Assembly: GCA_020536535.1 (NCBI GenBank)
Contig: JAHLWZ010000912.1
Coordinates: forward strand, 1-49,706
Origin: Pelomyxa schiedti
Taxonomy: Eukaryota; Evosea; Pelobiontida; Pelomyxidae
Length of the DNA stretch: 49,706 nt
Direction of reading: 5' to 3'
Shown here: piece after piece, positions 1 to 10,830 of the stretch
How positions within the stretch are numbered: position 1 is the first letter of the stretch
Layout of the letters: the number at the start of each line of letters is the position of its first letter
The notes under the pieces: model-generated
What the model saw: only the letters and a program-made list of their open reading frames with translations
The model's database searches: none
What the model was told of the DNA's origin: nothing
Program-made: the position numbers and the translations under genes

Positions 1-1222
1 TTTTTTTTTTTTTTCCCCATTGTCAATTGAATTGACATCATCCCCTTCGACATACTTCTTATTTCCTGTTGTTTTTTCAAGTGGGCGCTTGGACAGTCTT
101 TTGGAAGTGGCAACCTTTGAGCAGCAGTAAGGGTTTCTATGTTTGGTGGCTTGGTTGTGTGCCATGAATAAGCCCAGAAAGTGTTTTGGTGTAGGCTAAG
201 AACAAATTACTTGAAAGAGTTGGAGGTAACAGTTGGGCCTTTCTAACACATAGCTTTTCACTTTCTTCAATGACTCATTTTCTGTCACAATTTGTGCTGT
301 GCATGTGTTTGCACTTGATTCACAGCAACAACATGCAAGTTTTGTAATTATTTGTTGCTGTTGTTCTGGGTCACCTTTCACTTCATTCACCACTCAATTG
401 TAACCATTGCAGCACAAATCAACCCATTTTCCTGTTAAAATGATGATTTAAGCAACTCCTGCCCAAAGCTCCCTGAAAACAAGGTAAGTTTTGGTTGAAC
501 TGGTTTTTGAGTTGGTTGTATCCCCATAAGAAGGTTGAGCACTGTATTTCAGGACTTCCAAAGGTTTTTTCCCCTAATTCTATCATACAACTTGAGAAAG
601 AGCAGGCAAAAATTGTCTCAGAAAAAAAATATTCTTTTTTTTTATCAAGTCACTGAGTGACAGTGGTGGAGGGAGTTGGTAAAAAATTTCAAGGGTTGCC
701 CTGCAGGGTGCCAAGCAGTTGGAGCAGTTCCATCAATTGGGCACATCCACAAGTTTCTGGGTGTTTGTTAGGTGGTGTTTTTCATGCCTTGTTGCCAGTA
801 TTAATACTAGAAATACCTTCTGTCCTGGGCCTCTTTGGGTTGTTTGGTTGTTGGACAGGTTGAGTTTGGTAAGACAAGAAGCACACACAAAAAAAAACTT
901 ACTCTCAATGATATCACTCTCTGGTGGATCCAGGGTATCCAAGAGTACATAGGGACATCCAATGTATGATTCTGGTCCAGATATTACTACATATTGTGTC
1001 CAATCAGTATCATCAGGATCTGCCGGCTGGTGGAAATATTTTTGGAGGTGCTCTGGGAGGGAGCCTATCAATACCCAGTCCACAGAGGTGAAAATGGAGG
1101 CTCCTTAAATAGATGTCAATGCCTTGGCCTAAAACAAAGGAGAAGAAACAACCTCTTTTGTGAGTATTATACTGCCCAGCAAAGTATTCCTGGAATTTGC
1201 CTTCCAAGTGTGGGGACCTCAT
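1..1222 (-). CDS. Unrecognised multi-exon gene, running off the left edge
   Basis: I do not recognise the product. Three minus-strand stretches read as exons. One runs from about 1104 down to 913 and is rich in D, P and aromatic residues; it ends at a clear GTAAGT-type donor followed by a T-run. One runs 392-211, with a four-cysteine run near its start and charged residues later, ending at a GTAATT donor. One runs from 136 to the left edge, Lys- and Ser-rich. A further exon may sit near 1172-1222. The joins between 913 and 392 are not resolved. There is no stop before position 1, so the C-terminus lies outside. The gene could be host or transposon-derived; nothing seen decides this. Confidence 0.35.
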
Positions 1223-1492
1223 GGTTGTGAACTGGAACCGTGCTGAATGTGTGGTTGTTCAGTGGAAGTCACTTTGGAGTGGGAAGGATAACCTGTATTC
1301 TCATTACCACCTTGGTGCAGTGAATGAATATTTTTCAAAGGGAATTGGGGAATTACCTGGCAAACTCCTGGGACTTGGGGTAAAATGCCAAAACGACTGT
1401 TTTGTGCGGGGAGTCACAGTTTGAAAGTGGGGAAGTGTGGTGGGGGAATTCCCTTGTAATTTTTTTCCACAATCAATGTTCAGTGACATTTC

Positions 1493-2075
1493 TCAAGGTG
1501 TCGCCAACAACACTGACCAACCACACCCACCCACGCCATTAACCGTCATCGAACCACACGCTCCCGCACTCCAAGGCTGAGCAAAAACAAAATGATGAAA
1601 TTTTCTGAGGAAAACGGGAAGCACTGGCGTGAAAAAAAACACCAGCGTGTGCGAAAAAGCGCAGAGATTTTTGGTGAGTGTGTGGACGCACCAAAAGTGA
1701 AAAGTGCGTGGGCCTGGTTCTCCGCACTGGGGCCTCCAAGTTGGCGGGAAATCCGCAGCCCAGGCAGACGATGGGGCTGCCCGGGGAGCGTGTTTCCAGA
1801 ACACACAGGCTCCGTAGCCGAGAAAAACGACGCACAAAATCGAATGTTTGGTGTAAAAATCGGAGGCCGAAAACCCAATCACAAAAACCCGGCTGGGTTT
1901 CGTTCGTGTATGACCATGCTTTTGTTGTTGGAGGGAGAAAAACGGGGAGTGTGTGGCCTCGATCACGGTGGTGCGACAGCCTTGTTTGGGTGTCAGGACA
2001 AGTCCACCACTGTTCTGGGGTGTGACGTCTATTAAAATCACTGCAACACGACAGTGTGGGCAACACAGTGTTCAC
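1493..2075. other. GC-rich stretch open in several frames on both strands
   Basis: Minus-strand frames stay open for 178-182 codons and plus-strand frames for 115-147 codons over the same bases. None shows a recognisable domain, and no intron-like boundaries stand out. The base composition matches the GC-rich first exons seen elsewhere in the window. It could be a first exon of an unrecognised gene, a promoter-type island, or low stop-codon density caused by GC content. I do not call a gene here. Confidence 0.3.
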
Positions 2076-2300
2076 ATGTGTTTCTTGTTGTCACTCAGGA
2101 GGAATTGATCAGCTACAAGTGTAGACAACATACTTTTTTAACAAGTGTTAGTAAGTGGAACAGTAGAAAGAAAATAAAAGTGGGGAGTGAAAACCTGTAT
2201 ATCACAGGAAAATAGGTGTGTCCCTTGATCGGGGAAAAAAAAAATTCGTGAAACAGGCAGTGGTACCATCAATTTGTAGCAGGCAAACGCAATCAAAAAT

Positions 2301-2582
2301 TCAGCGGGCCCCGACAGGGGCGTAGCGCCAGGCCGATGCGCGCCATGCCTTCGTTAGATCTAAATTTCGCGTGCAAGACGCCCGGAAATTGTCGAGCCAA
2401 GCGGGCCCCATCTTCGCCACGATTTCCTCGGCCCTTCTGGCCGCATGCTCGTCGAGGGGCATTACCTTGTCGCAGTTCCGCTCTCCCCAGCCGAAGAGCT
2501 CCTCTGGGAGACCCGACGTATCGTTCGGGTCGGCTTCGCGTCGCTTGAAGACGAGATACGCCCCTGCAGTTTTCTTCAACAT
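2301..2582 (-). CDS. Small hypothetical protein, or last exon of a larger one
   Basis: A 93-residue frame from an ATG at 2582 to a TGA at 2301, open upstream to 2675. It is rich in Ala, Arg, Glu and Lys and reads like a soluble helical protein (for example EHAARRAEEIVAKMG), not like random GC-rich DNA. No family is recognised. Because nearby genes are split, this may be the 3' exon of a gene whose earlier exons lie in the T/S-rich region up to about 2980. It overlaps no other supported exon. Confidence 0.35.
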   Translation of the reverse strand: MLKKTAGAYLVFKRREADPNDTSGLPEELFGWGERNCDKVMPLDEHAARRAEEIVAKMGPAWLDNFRASCTRNLDLTKAWRASAWRYAPVGAR

Positions 2583-2830
2583 CTTGGCGTGCTTTGGAAG
2601 CGTGGGTGCAGTGGCGTGCCGAGAGACACGGCTTGGTTCGAGCGGAAAAAATACAGCAAAGTCGCAGAAAAACAAAAATCAGGACCTCAGTCTGGCCAGT
2701 CATCCGCCGACCAGCAGACACCTGTGTGTTGTGGTTTTGGTATGCCCAGTGGCGCCACGACGATGTGCATGGCGTGACACATCCCCGGTTACAACGAGCA
2801 CCACCTCGACGACGTCTTGTGTAAGACCAA

Positions 2831-3218
2831 ACCACGACGACGACTGGTACTACTAGCACATCGAGTAGCAGCGGATCTGGTGACGGTGGCAGGGGCGGTT
2901 GTTGTCCGGCGGTTGGCGGGACCCATAAGTTGGCTGGCACCAAGAGAAAGCAGGTCGGCGCCTTTCCTGATGTTCCCACGGCTCAGTCTGTGAACCACAA
3001 CAAACTCATCACTGACATCCTGGAAGGTTTGTTTTTGCGTGGAGCATGATGATGGCGGGGTGGTGGTTTTGCAAGTGTTAATACTTATGGGTGACTCTTG
3101 CTTGGCAGAGGTGGCGATAAACGAGAAAAACAACGGACAAGTCCACAAATACACCCTCAACCAGTTCGTTTTGTATAATGCATCCCGTTTGTGCTATTTT
3201 AAATATAACCAGTTTTGA
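2831..3218 (+). pseudogene. DNA polymerase beta-like gene, only the start of the 8-kDa domain present
   Basis: An exon ending at 3026 carries a Thr/Ser/Gly-rich leader, then NHNKLITDILE. After an intron (3027-3108, GTTTGT..CAG) the next exon continues as EVAINEKNNGQVHKYTLNQF up to a TGA at 3216. In phase, this matches the start of the lyase domain of family X polymerases of the Pol beta type, where a TD-hydrophobic stretch is followed by an E-K...HKY motif. The rest of the lyase domain and the whole nucleotidyltransferase domain are missing downstream on both strands. A donor-like GTTTGT at 3187 and a CTATAG at 3227-3232 exist, but the phase does not restore a reading frame. The 5' start is not resolved. 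A truncated or decaying copy is my best reading. Confidence 0.55.
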
Positions 3219-3912
3219 TTTAATTTCTATAGGGTGCATAAGCATGGGGTGATCTTCGAAGAGTTCAATATTGTGTATCACAGTTCTCATAGATGAAAAT
3301 TTAGAATGACAGAATTTAATTTTATAAACACTATTCTGTTCAAAATCAGTAACAAATCTCTCAAGTCATAAATCGGGGAGAATTAATTAGTGCACTTGCT
3401 CCTTTGCACAAAATGGAAGTTGTTGGGAGCTAGTGTTTTACAACCTCATTCATTCAATTTAGTGACTAAAAACTTCACACAGTATGTCTTCTATGGAAAG
3501 ACTCCAGAGGCTTATGTCCAACATTGTAGAAAGCCTTGTGGAGGCAAACATTGTGGCTTTATGTAGTTCATACTCTTCAAAGGTGCTCATCCATATCGGA
3601 GAATTGAAATCGAGCTCTTTCCACTGTAATACCTGTGAGAGTTTCTCAGTCTGCTAACTGTGTTCCAAGTTATTGTGCCCTTCTACATTTCACTGGGAGT
3701 GGTGCTATTTTCCCTGTCGTTGCCATTTGTAATCAAGGCTTTTTCAACAAGTATACTAGCCACCACAGGTAAAAATCAAAAATATTCCAAGCACCCATAC
3801 TCATTGTGAAGTGCAATGGGTTGTTGTACAAGTTTTTTGAAGAAAAGAAAACATTTTTTTGCTTTTTTTATTTCACAATGTTAGTGGGGAAATTGTGCTG
3901 CGATAGTGGCAG
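3219..3912. other. Gene-poor AT-rich stretch
   Basis: No convincing gene. A short 59-codon plus-strand frame starts at an ATG at 3484 and ends at a TAA near 3661; another frame over the same bases reads FYGKTPEAYVQHCRKPCG and resembles fragments of retroelement proteins, but too little is left to name it. The right end is the 3' flank of the L-aspartate oxidase gene. Confidence 0.3.
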
Positions 3913-6651
3913 TTAGCTGTGGTCACCCAGTGTGGGTTCGGAGATGGCGGACTCCCCAGGAGGAAGGAAACAGGACAGGTAGTAACTGTGGTGAACAACA
4001 CGGGCCCGTTTGAGCACAGAGTTCTTCACCCAGTGTGGCCCCTTGGGTATCTCCCCCTCAGGGGGTGGGAAATCCGCGTTGTAGTGCTGTGGAATACCGC
4101 GTTAATTGATTTCATCGATGTGAGAGGATACGCGGAAGGAGCCGGGAACACACAAGGCCAATGGATTCCTTGCGCTTGAGGGCACTGTCTATGATCATCT
4201 CGGCAATACTTGCCAAGTTCCTGAGCTCCACTAGGTCAGGGGTAATCCTGAAGTCCCAGTAGTACTGTTCGATCTCTTTGCGCAAAAGAACTATTCTGTT
4301 CTTTGCTCGGAGCAGCCTCTTTGTTGTCCGAAAGATTCCGACATAGTCCCACATGAAACGGCGTATCTCATCCCTTTCGTCGTAATTAATAAATTGGAAT
4401 TAGCAGGGAGGGGAAAGTTACCAGTTGTGGCTAATTACAACAGCTTCGTCAGAGTCGCAAGCAGGCCCGCTGGACCACTTGGGGATTAACTCCACCAGAT
4501 CTTTTGGTCCTGTAATGGGACCACACGAGAATATAGGCGGAGTAATAACAACTGGTGATGCGGTAAGTGTGTGTTGCACTGCCTCATGAGCCATCACGCA
4601 ACACTCCAATAAACTGTTGCTGGCAAGACGATTTGCACCTGTTCACATTCAATGGCAGTTAGAGATATCATCAAATGAATGAGACTTGATCGTGTACCAT
4701 GCAGTCCTAAAGAGCATAATAAATACTATAAAGAATGCATGTGGTACATTGCACACCAGTCGAAGAGCACTCTCCAAGGGCATACAAGTTCTTTACGTTC
4801 GTAACACCTGCTACTGTGGCTCGAATGCCCCCACAACAGTAGTGTGCAGCAGGAACAACGGGGATCAAGTCATGTGCCATGTTAATTCCAAACTGAAGGA
4901 GTTTGTTGAAGATGTTTGGGAATCTAAAAAGGTCAGCAAGCAGAAAATTGGTGTTGTTGTGTACCTTGCTCGAAGGAATTCTTCGGTATGACAACGGATA
5001 TCAAGATACACACAATCAGCACCTGTTCTTTTGAGTTCTTTATCTATTGCACGGGCAACAACATCGCGAGGGGCAAGGTCGGCCATTGGATGATACTGAA
5101 GGAAATGAACTTGAAGTCTTTACAAAAGGAAGGAGGTTACCTGTGACATGAATTCAACAAGGTCACCAGTTGCATTCCTAATTTTTAGTTTGGCATTTTC
5201 CCCACGGAGTGCTTCGCTAATCAAAAAGTTCTTTGCATGTGGATGGAACTTTTGGAGGATTAATAACCAAAAAAAAAAGCCTGGTGAGCCAACCAGGCAA
5301 GTGGGATGGAATTGATAGAATTCCATATTGTTAATCTCAGCATAGACACTTTTGCGGAATGAGAAGAAGAGGGTGAAACGGATAAAGCATACCGATATGC
5401 CATGGCAATGCCATCGCCTGACGCCACATCAGGATTGCTTGTGTATAAATATACCTGATAATGATGTTACCAACAACGCCTGGAAAGTGGTACCATCTCA
5501 CCTTTCCAGCGCCACCAGTTGCCAGGAATGTGTACTTGGAAAGGACGGTATGAACTTTATTTGTAAAACGTTCGAGAACATAAGCTCCAACGCATGCATT
5601 TTGGCCTGGCCAGCCGAACTTTTCTGTTGATATCAAGTCAACAGCCTATTGCAAAAAAATGAATTTCTCAGGGGTTGAAAATGATTGTTGCATACAATGT
5701 GATTTTGGAGAATCTTCAAGTTCTTTTTGCCGGTGCAGGCTTCAATCAAAGCTCTCATAACCTCTGTTATTGGTTACGTGCAAAGAAAAAAAAACCGTAG
5801 AAAATGGACTGTACCCTGGCCTGTGATATCACCAGCATGTAAAATCCGACGACGTGAGTGTCCACCTTCTTTCCCCAAGTCATATGAATCGGCAGATACT
5901 CCTGTAATCCCTTAAGACAGAAGGAGGAAAGAAATGGAATATATACCACACTCTGTATCTTCAACTTCACCCTGGCGTACTGCCTGTCTCTGTGTGAACT
6001 TGACGCCAAGTTTTATCAAGTCTTCAAGTCTAGCAGGAGCAGTACGTGCAATATGTTCCACTGCTTCTATATTGCAAAGCCCAGCACCAGCTCGCAGCTT
6101 ATTACGTCAACAAACATTACCCATAAATACATTTACAACGAGAGGGAAAACGGTTAGTTACCGTGTCATTCACGTGACTTTCAACAGTATCAGTTGGTAG
6201 AGTGACACAGGCAATTCCACCCTGAGCGTGCATTGTATTGCAGTCTTGTAACGTCTTTTTAGTAATGCAAATTACATCACCGTGCTCAGAAGCCTTTACT
6301 GCAGCAAGTAACCCTTTAACAAAGTCAGTCCACAAGATATAAAGCCAAGAGTGGAAGAAGGGAAGGAAAAAAAAAAAAAAGCAAGTTGCAGTGCGAAACC
6401 GAAACTAAAGAGGTACCAGCAAGGCCAGAGCCTATCACGAGATAGTCGCAGGTGAAAGTTTCACCAACCAAAGGATCGGGTGTGCTGCCCGTCGCGCTCG
6501 TCGAAGTAGAAGTAGACGTGGCAGTGGACGACGACGCCGAGGTGGTTATGGGAAGCGCCTCCAAGTGAATGGCAGACATAGACTTGGTCGGGGGCTCGGG
6601 CTCGGAGGTAGCAACCGGAGGGGACGGCGACCGGCGGATTTCCGTTGACAT
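3913..6651 (-). CDS. nadB: L-aspartate oxidase (NadB), bacterial type
   Basis: This flavoenzyme oxidises L-aspartate to iminoaspartate, the first step of bacterial-type quinolinate and NAD synthesis; in anaerobes fumarate can be the acceptor. I joined 14 exons with consistent phase into about 659 residues: 6651-6417, 6313-6162, 6097-5947, 5910-5815, 5763-5696, 5645-5502, 5454-5393, 5348-5294, 5248-5141, 5095-4965, 4923-4757, 4638-4422, 4373-4154, 4086-3913. After a Ser/Thr-rich N-terminal tail of about 65 residues come the FAD-binding VIGSGLAG, then [52 protein letters not shown], and the C-terminal helical domain [10 protein letters not shown]. Aspartate oxidase rather than succinate dehydrogenase is indicated by the HSRRR and WDYVGI signatures. 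No partner NadA is in the window. It is a bacterial family now carrying 13 spliceosomal introns. Confidence 0.95.
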
Positions 6652-6823
6652 TATAGGTTACCTGCTTTTTTTGAACGGGGATGAGATTGATTGACTTGCT
6701 GGGACGAAAATTCCCTCTGTAACCAACTTGGTTGTCTATGATTAAGTTTTTCATTGAAGGAGCTATTTTCACGCGGCGGGAAAAGAAGAGAACAACGGGT
6801 GTGTGTCCAATAGTATTATATGA
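6652..6823. promoter_or_regulatory. Upstream region of nadB and 3' flank of the p24 gene
   Basis: Only 172 bases separate the nadB start from the stop of the upstream same-strand gene, so the nadB promoter must lie in or near this stretch. No TATA-like box or other named element is evident. Confidence 0.3.
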
Positions 6824-7706
6824 CTAGCCCCACTGGGGGGATTTCTTTTCGGGTTTGTGGAACCAACCTTTTAGGATGAACAGCTGTACCCAGGTGGCAA
6901 CAACCATTACGCAACATATTGCACTGCTGTACCAGTTGATGCGAGATAGGGTACTCTCTGTGGCTAGGGTTCTTTGTTAGTGTAGTTTGGTGGTGTTTTA
7001 GCTTGGTACTTTTCTGGTGTCTCGTTTCTCTTGTTTTAAATACCTCCTGAGATTCAGATATGCTGTGGAGTGATTCCTCTATGGTTTCGATGGAGGAACC
7101 AATCACTACAATTGAAGTTAGTAAAAGAATTACTGTAACAATATTGTGCACTTAGATCCATCGGGTCGGCCCTTTCAAGTGCACCTTCCATCGAAACTTC
7201 AAATTGCACGACATGGGGTGTCATGCGAGAGTGTCTATTATCAAAGCATATCTTTTTGTTGTTTTGCAAGCTTTTCAGTGAGGAGCAACGAAAAAGAGGC
7301 AGTGAAGTTACCCTATAAAACCCAGCCTCAATGGAACTCAAACTCTCAGAGGCAGTTTCCATCTCAAATCGTCGCCGGATAACAGGTTTCTCATCAGTCC
7401 CATAAATCTGTGCTCACTTCACCACCTCAAAAAGTAGAAGCAAAGGAAAGCCAAAGAAAAAAAAAACCCAGAAAGAAGTGCTGGTAACACTAACACCCAA
7501 ACATAACATACGTCCACGTAAACGTCAGGTGCAGTCCAAGATATGAGAACAGTTACTTCCACTGGCACGAAAAACTCCATGCACTCCTCCATCCTCGCCG
7601 GAACCTCGAAAGTCAGGCCCGACACCCCAGGCCCAAACGTGGGCACTACTACGACAAACAATGCACAACACGCCACGACGCACGCCCATCGTCTCCCGCC
7701 GCGCAT
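6824..7706 (-). CDS. p24/TMED (emp24/gp25L) family cargo receptor
   Basis: p24 proteins are single-pass receptors that cycle between ER and Golgi in COPI and COPII vesicles. Five exons join in phase to 206 residues: 7706-7512, 7407-7312, 7251-7152, 7105-7010, 6957-6824. Order: signal peptide (residues about 1-30, ending near GVSG); GOLD domain beginning LTFEVPARMEECMEFF; the family's CFDN..SRMTP motif; a coiled-coil stretch IEESLHSISESQEVFKTRE; then a transmembrane helix INWYSSAICCVMVVATWVQ. The lumenal tail and the short basic cytosolic tail, starting KGWFHKPEKK, match the usual layout, with an aromatic pair followed by lysines as in coat-binding tails. The length is normal for the family. 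The start is the ATG at 7706, because the frame upstream lacks another ATG. Confidence 0.9.
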
Positions 7707-7896
7707 CTCCGGTTTATTTGATTGGAATGAAGGCAAATCTCGCCTGTCACCGCAGCAGTGACACGCCGGGGAATTAATGTGTCTCTGGGATGTTTCGTCT
7801 CTTTCCGTAGGAGCAGGGGCACTCCTTTCCCCTTCATTGGTCCTCTGATTCCGGGAATGTCCTCGAGAATCGAAAAACGGACAACTTGTCGCTACA
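7707..7896. promoter_or_regulatory. Divergent promoter region, p24 gene and ankyrin gene
   Basis: The two start codons face away from each other across 190 bases, so both promoters share this stretch. It includes a CT-rich run and no clear TATA box. Confidence 0.35.
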
Positions 7897-10471
7897 ATGT
7901 CGGGGTCCTACGAAAGAACGACGCACAAGCGCCTGTGCCCAACGCCGGACCAAGTCGACTGGGCCCTGTCCCACGTCCTCGGTGGCGTGCCCCTCTACGA
8001 GCTGGTGGAGGAGGAAGCTCCCCTCTTCCGCGTCTTCTCCGGGGCCGTGGCCTGCCTCCGCCCGTCGGACCCCGGTCCCGCCGCCGCCGCCGCCGTCGCC
8101 GTTGTCCCCGAGGTGGTCCCGCCTGCTGCCTCGGCGGCGTCCTGGGACGTGGGGAGGCTTGGGGCGCTGGAGGAGCGTGTGGTGGACTCGGTCTTTGCCG
8201 TGGCGACGCGCGAGTGCAGGGTGCTGTATACTTATAAATCGTTTCTGGTCGATCTGATGCTGGGCCTGTTGCGGCTATTGGGGGCTCCGAACCGCGATGA
8301 GGGCGCGGCAGAGAATGTGGGAGGTACTTATGGGAACCGCGATACTGGCTCCACGGCAAGATTCAGTACTAGTGCTAATTCTGGTTCTAGTTCCAGTGGA
8401 TTATAATAGTTATGAGAATACTATTGCGATTGCTAATTTGAATGCTACAGAAGTGGGAAGTACACCCAATTCGATACTGTCAAAATTGCTAAGAATACCG
8501 CCTGCATTTTTTGCGAAGAATATGGACAAACTGCAGGAGATATTTATGGGCCCATATCCACCAGAATGGAAGTCATTCCTATGCCAAGCTCTAGTTGATT
8601 CAGTCTCAAGTCGTACTGCAGCTCTTGCACCCAAAATGTACACCAGTAGGTTGTCCTCTTCATGGTCTCAAGGCATTGAATCAATCAAAATATTGCAGCA
8701 ACTTTTATGGAATGAATCCTTCAGGTTGCTTGTATGTCCCCTGGAGAGCCGCCTCATGGAAATCATCACTGTAGGATTGAACCTCTGTTCGCAGGGTAAG
8801 TTGATTCCAAACGTAGTGGAGCTATACACATCTTTACTGCATGCTAGTGTGGAACTCCCACTGGCTACAAGGAAGGCAACTGAGTTAGTGCTCTTCCATC
8901 TTTCTACTATTTCAACATCAAATTACTCCGTCTTGTATGCTCTCAAGCATTGGCAGACCCTCAGTGACATTAAATATGCAGAAGACGTTACTCCACAGTT
9001 GCTAGAAGCGATTCTAACCAGAATGCCTTACCTCAACTGGTGGAGCGAGACTTATAGCTGCAATTTTGCCTTGATAGAGTGTATAGTGTGCATTCTCCAC
9101 GGTTTTTTGGAGGTCAAGCCCTCAATTCATTCAACGCTTGCCCTCTTCACTGAATCGAACCTCTCCTCTGATTCTCCAGTGAGGAAGGCATCAGCAGTAG
9201 TTTCTCTGGCTGCCCTTTCTTTAACCTGCTGTAAGTTCTCCAGTCATTTGGCCGAAAAAAGTATTCTGTTGTCTTTTTCAGGAGACAAAGGCCTTCAAAT
9301 ACTTGGGTCTTCTCTCTTTTCTATTCACAATATTCTCCAAAATATTGACGGCTTTATCCCTGCTGAGGAGTTGTTCCACAAAGCCATCGGCAGTGTACAA
9401 AACGAAACTTCTTTCTTACCTGCATTGAGTATAATGAGGAATATGATCAAACTTCCGCTGGGACAGCAGTGTATGGGAGATTTTTCCTCGTTTTTATCTG
9501 TTCTCCTAGAACACTCTCTTCTACCTACCATAGTTGATTTGCATTCGACTATTCCTGATTGGTCTACTCTACTCACTGAAAAGGAACTGCACCGAGCTGG
9601 AAAGACCTTCAAAATTAAATCAAAACATTATCCACTGGTGCAGGATAAAGTGAGTGAGATAATTGTTGATATTATAGGGGTTGTAATACTGCATATTGAA
9701 GACAGGCAGGATCTACTTCTATTAAAGCTTTGTGAACTCCTGAGAAGAAACCCAGATCCAAGTATCCCAGCTATAGTTAGGTACTTCTCTTCAATGAAGA
9801 AAGACGCGTCACTACTGAGGCTTTTCATTTCTCCCGATATGGAGGAGAATACCCTTAAATGTGCCGTTGAAATGAACTCTGCTGCTATTGTAGAGCACAT
9901 TCTCAAAAATCCGCAATGCCCAATAAATTTCGACGCCCATCTCAGTCTAGCCTGCGGTTTACCCAACACACTTACCTGTGCAAAGGTTCTACTCCAAATG
10001 GGTGCTAATTCAAACATGTCAGAAAAAGGAGTTACACTAATCGAATCGCTAGTGGGCAGTACAGTTGATGACCACTTTTCAGCAATTTCGCTCCTTTTGG
10101 AATTTGGTGCGCTTGTGGATAGCGCTATACTGGAAAAGGCTATCAGGAGTGGGAAGAGGAGGGTAGCAGACCTGCTGTGGTGCCACGGAGTACAAATTAC
10201 GCACCAGTTTTCAAGTGGTTTTCCGCAGCTTTCTTACATGTTATATGCACCAATGTGGTCACCATCACACCACCAGCTTTTCTCCCACAAGTTCAAGAAC
10301 ATCCTCAAAATAATTCTGCTTTGCTGGTACCGGAATGCCACAACATTCCATTCCTCCCAATTACATCAAAGAAATACCTTTGCTGAGTGTATTCATCCTA
10401 TTGGGAGACTGGCTTCCAATGAGATACACCACGTGATTGGCTTTCTGTCTCCTGTGGACTTTGCTTGTTGA
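7897..10471 (+). CDS. Large helical-repeat protein with C-terminal ankyrin-like repeats
   Basis: Two exons, 7897-8323 and 8367-10471, give 843 residues; a 43-base intron (GTACTT..CAG) restores frame. The first exon is very GC-rich with an Ala/Pro run and encodes a helical N-terminus; an alternative ATG lies at 7859 in another frame. The middle 400 residues look like a helical ARM/HEAT-type solenoid, but no repeat is sharp enough to name. From about residue 570 there are degenerate ankyrin-type units (for example SLACGLPNTLTCAKVLLQMG and LLLEFGALVDSAILEKAIRS). Such proteins usually act as protein-binding scaffolds. No catalytic motif was seen. Cellular role unknown. Confidence 0.7.
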
Positions 10472-10830
10472 CCTCTTGTCTCGAGTTTGAGCAATCACTG
10501 CAAAAAGCACTGAGAGTGTTCTGTTTATTATCGGCTTCAACAATGGTATCACGAAAAATACGAGTGGCAATGGGCTCCTATCGAAAATAAATGCTTGTTT
10601 ACCATCCACATAGGCAGTATTACTGTGCTGTTCCCTCATGCCCCCAGGCACCACACGGCAAATAGAAGGCCATTCTAATCCCCACTTCTATTTTTCGTCC
10701 TTTCCTCAAACTTAATTTTTTCTCAAGAGGCGTTATCCTAAAAAAATTAAAACCCCACCGCAGACACCAAAATAAACCAGGAGGATTAAACCAACATAAA
10801 ACAACAAAAAAAACCGGGAGGTAACTTACG
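10472..10830. other. Intergenic stretch, 3' flank then promoter
   Basis: Between two plus-strand genes. AT-rich with A-runs just before the next start codon; AATAAA lies near 10586. No gene is supported on either strand. Confidence 0.3.

Noticed and set aside
3913-6651. Succinate dehydrogenase or fumarate reductase flavoprotein as the identity of this gene
   Set aside because: The EGGHSRRR and WDYVGI signatures and the short C-terminal domain fit L-aspartate oxidase instead.
7758-8359. Long open frames on both strands (155-159 codons) over the GC-rich ankyrin exon
   Set aside because: They are GC-driven shadows; only the frame from 7897 splices in phase to the long downstream exon.
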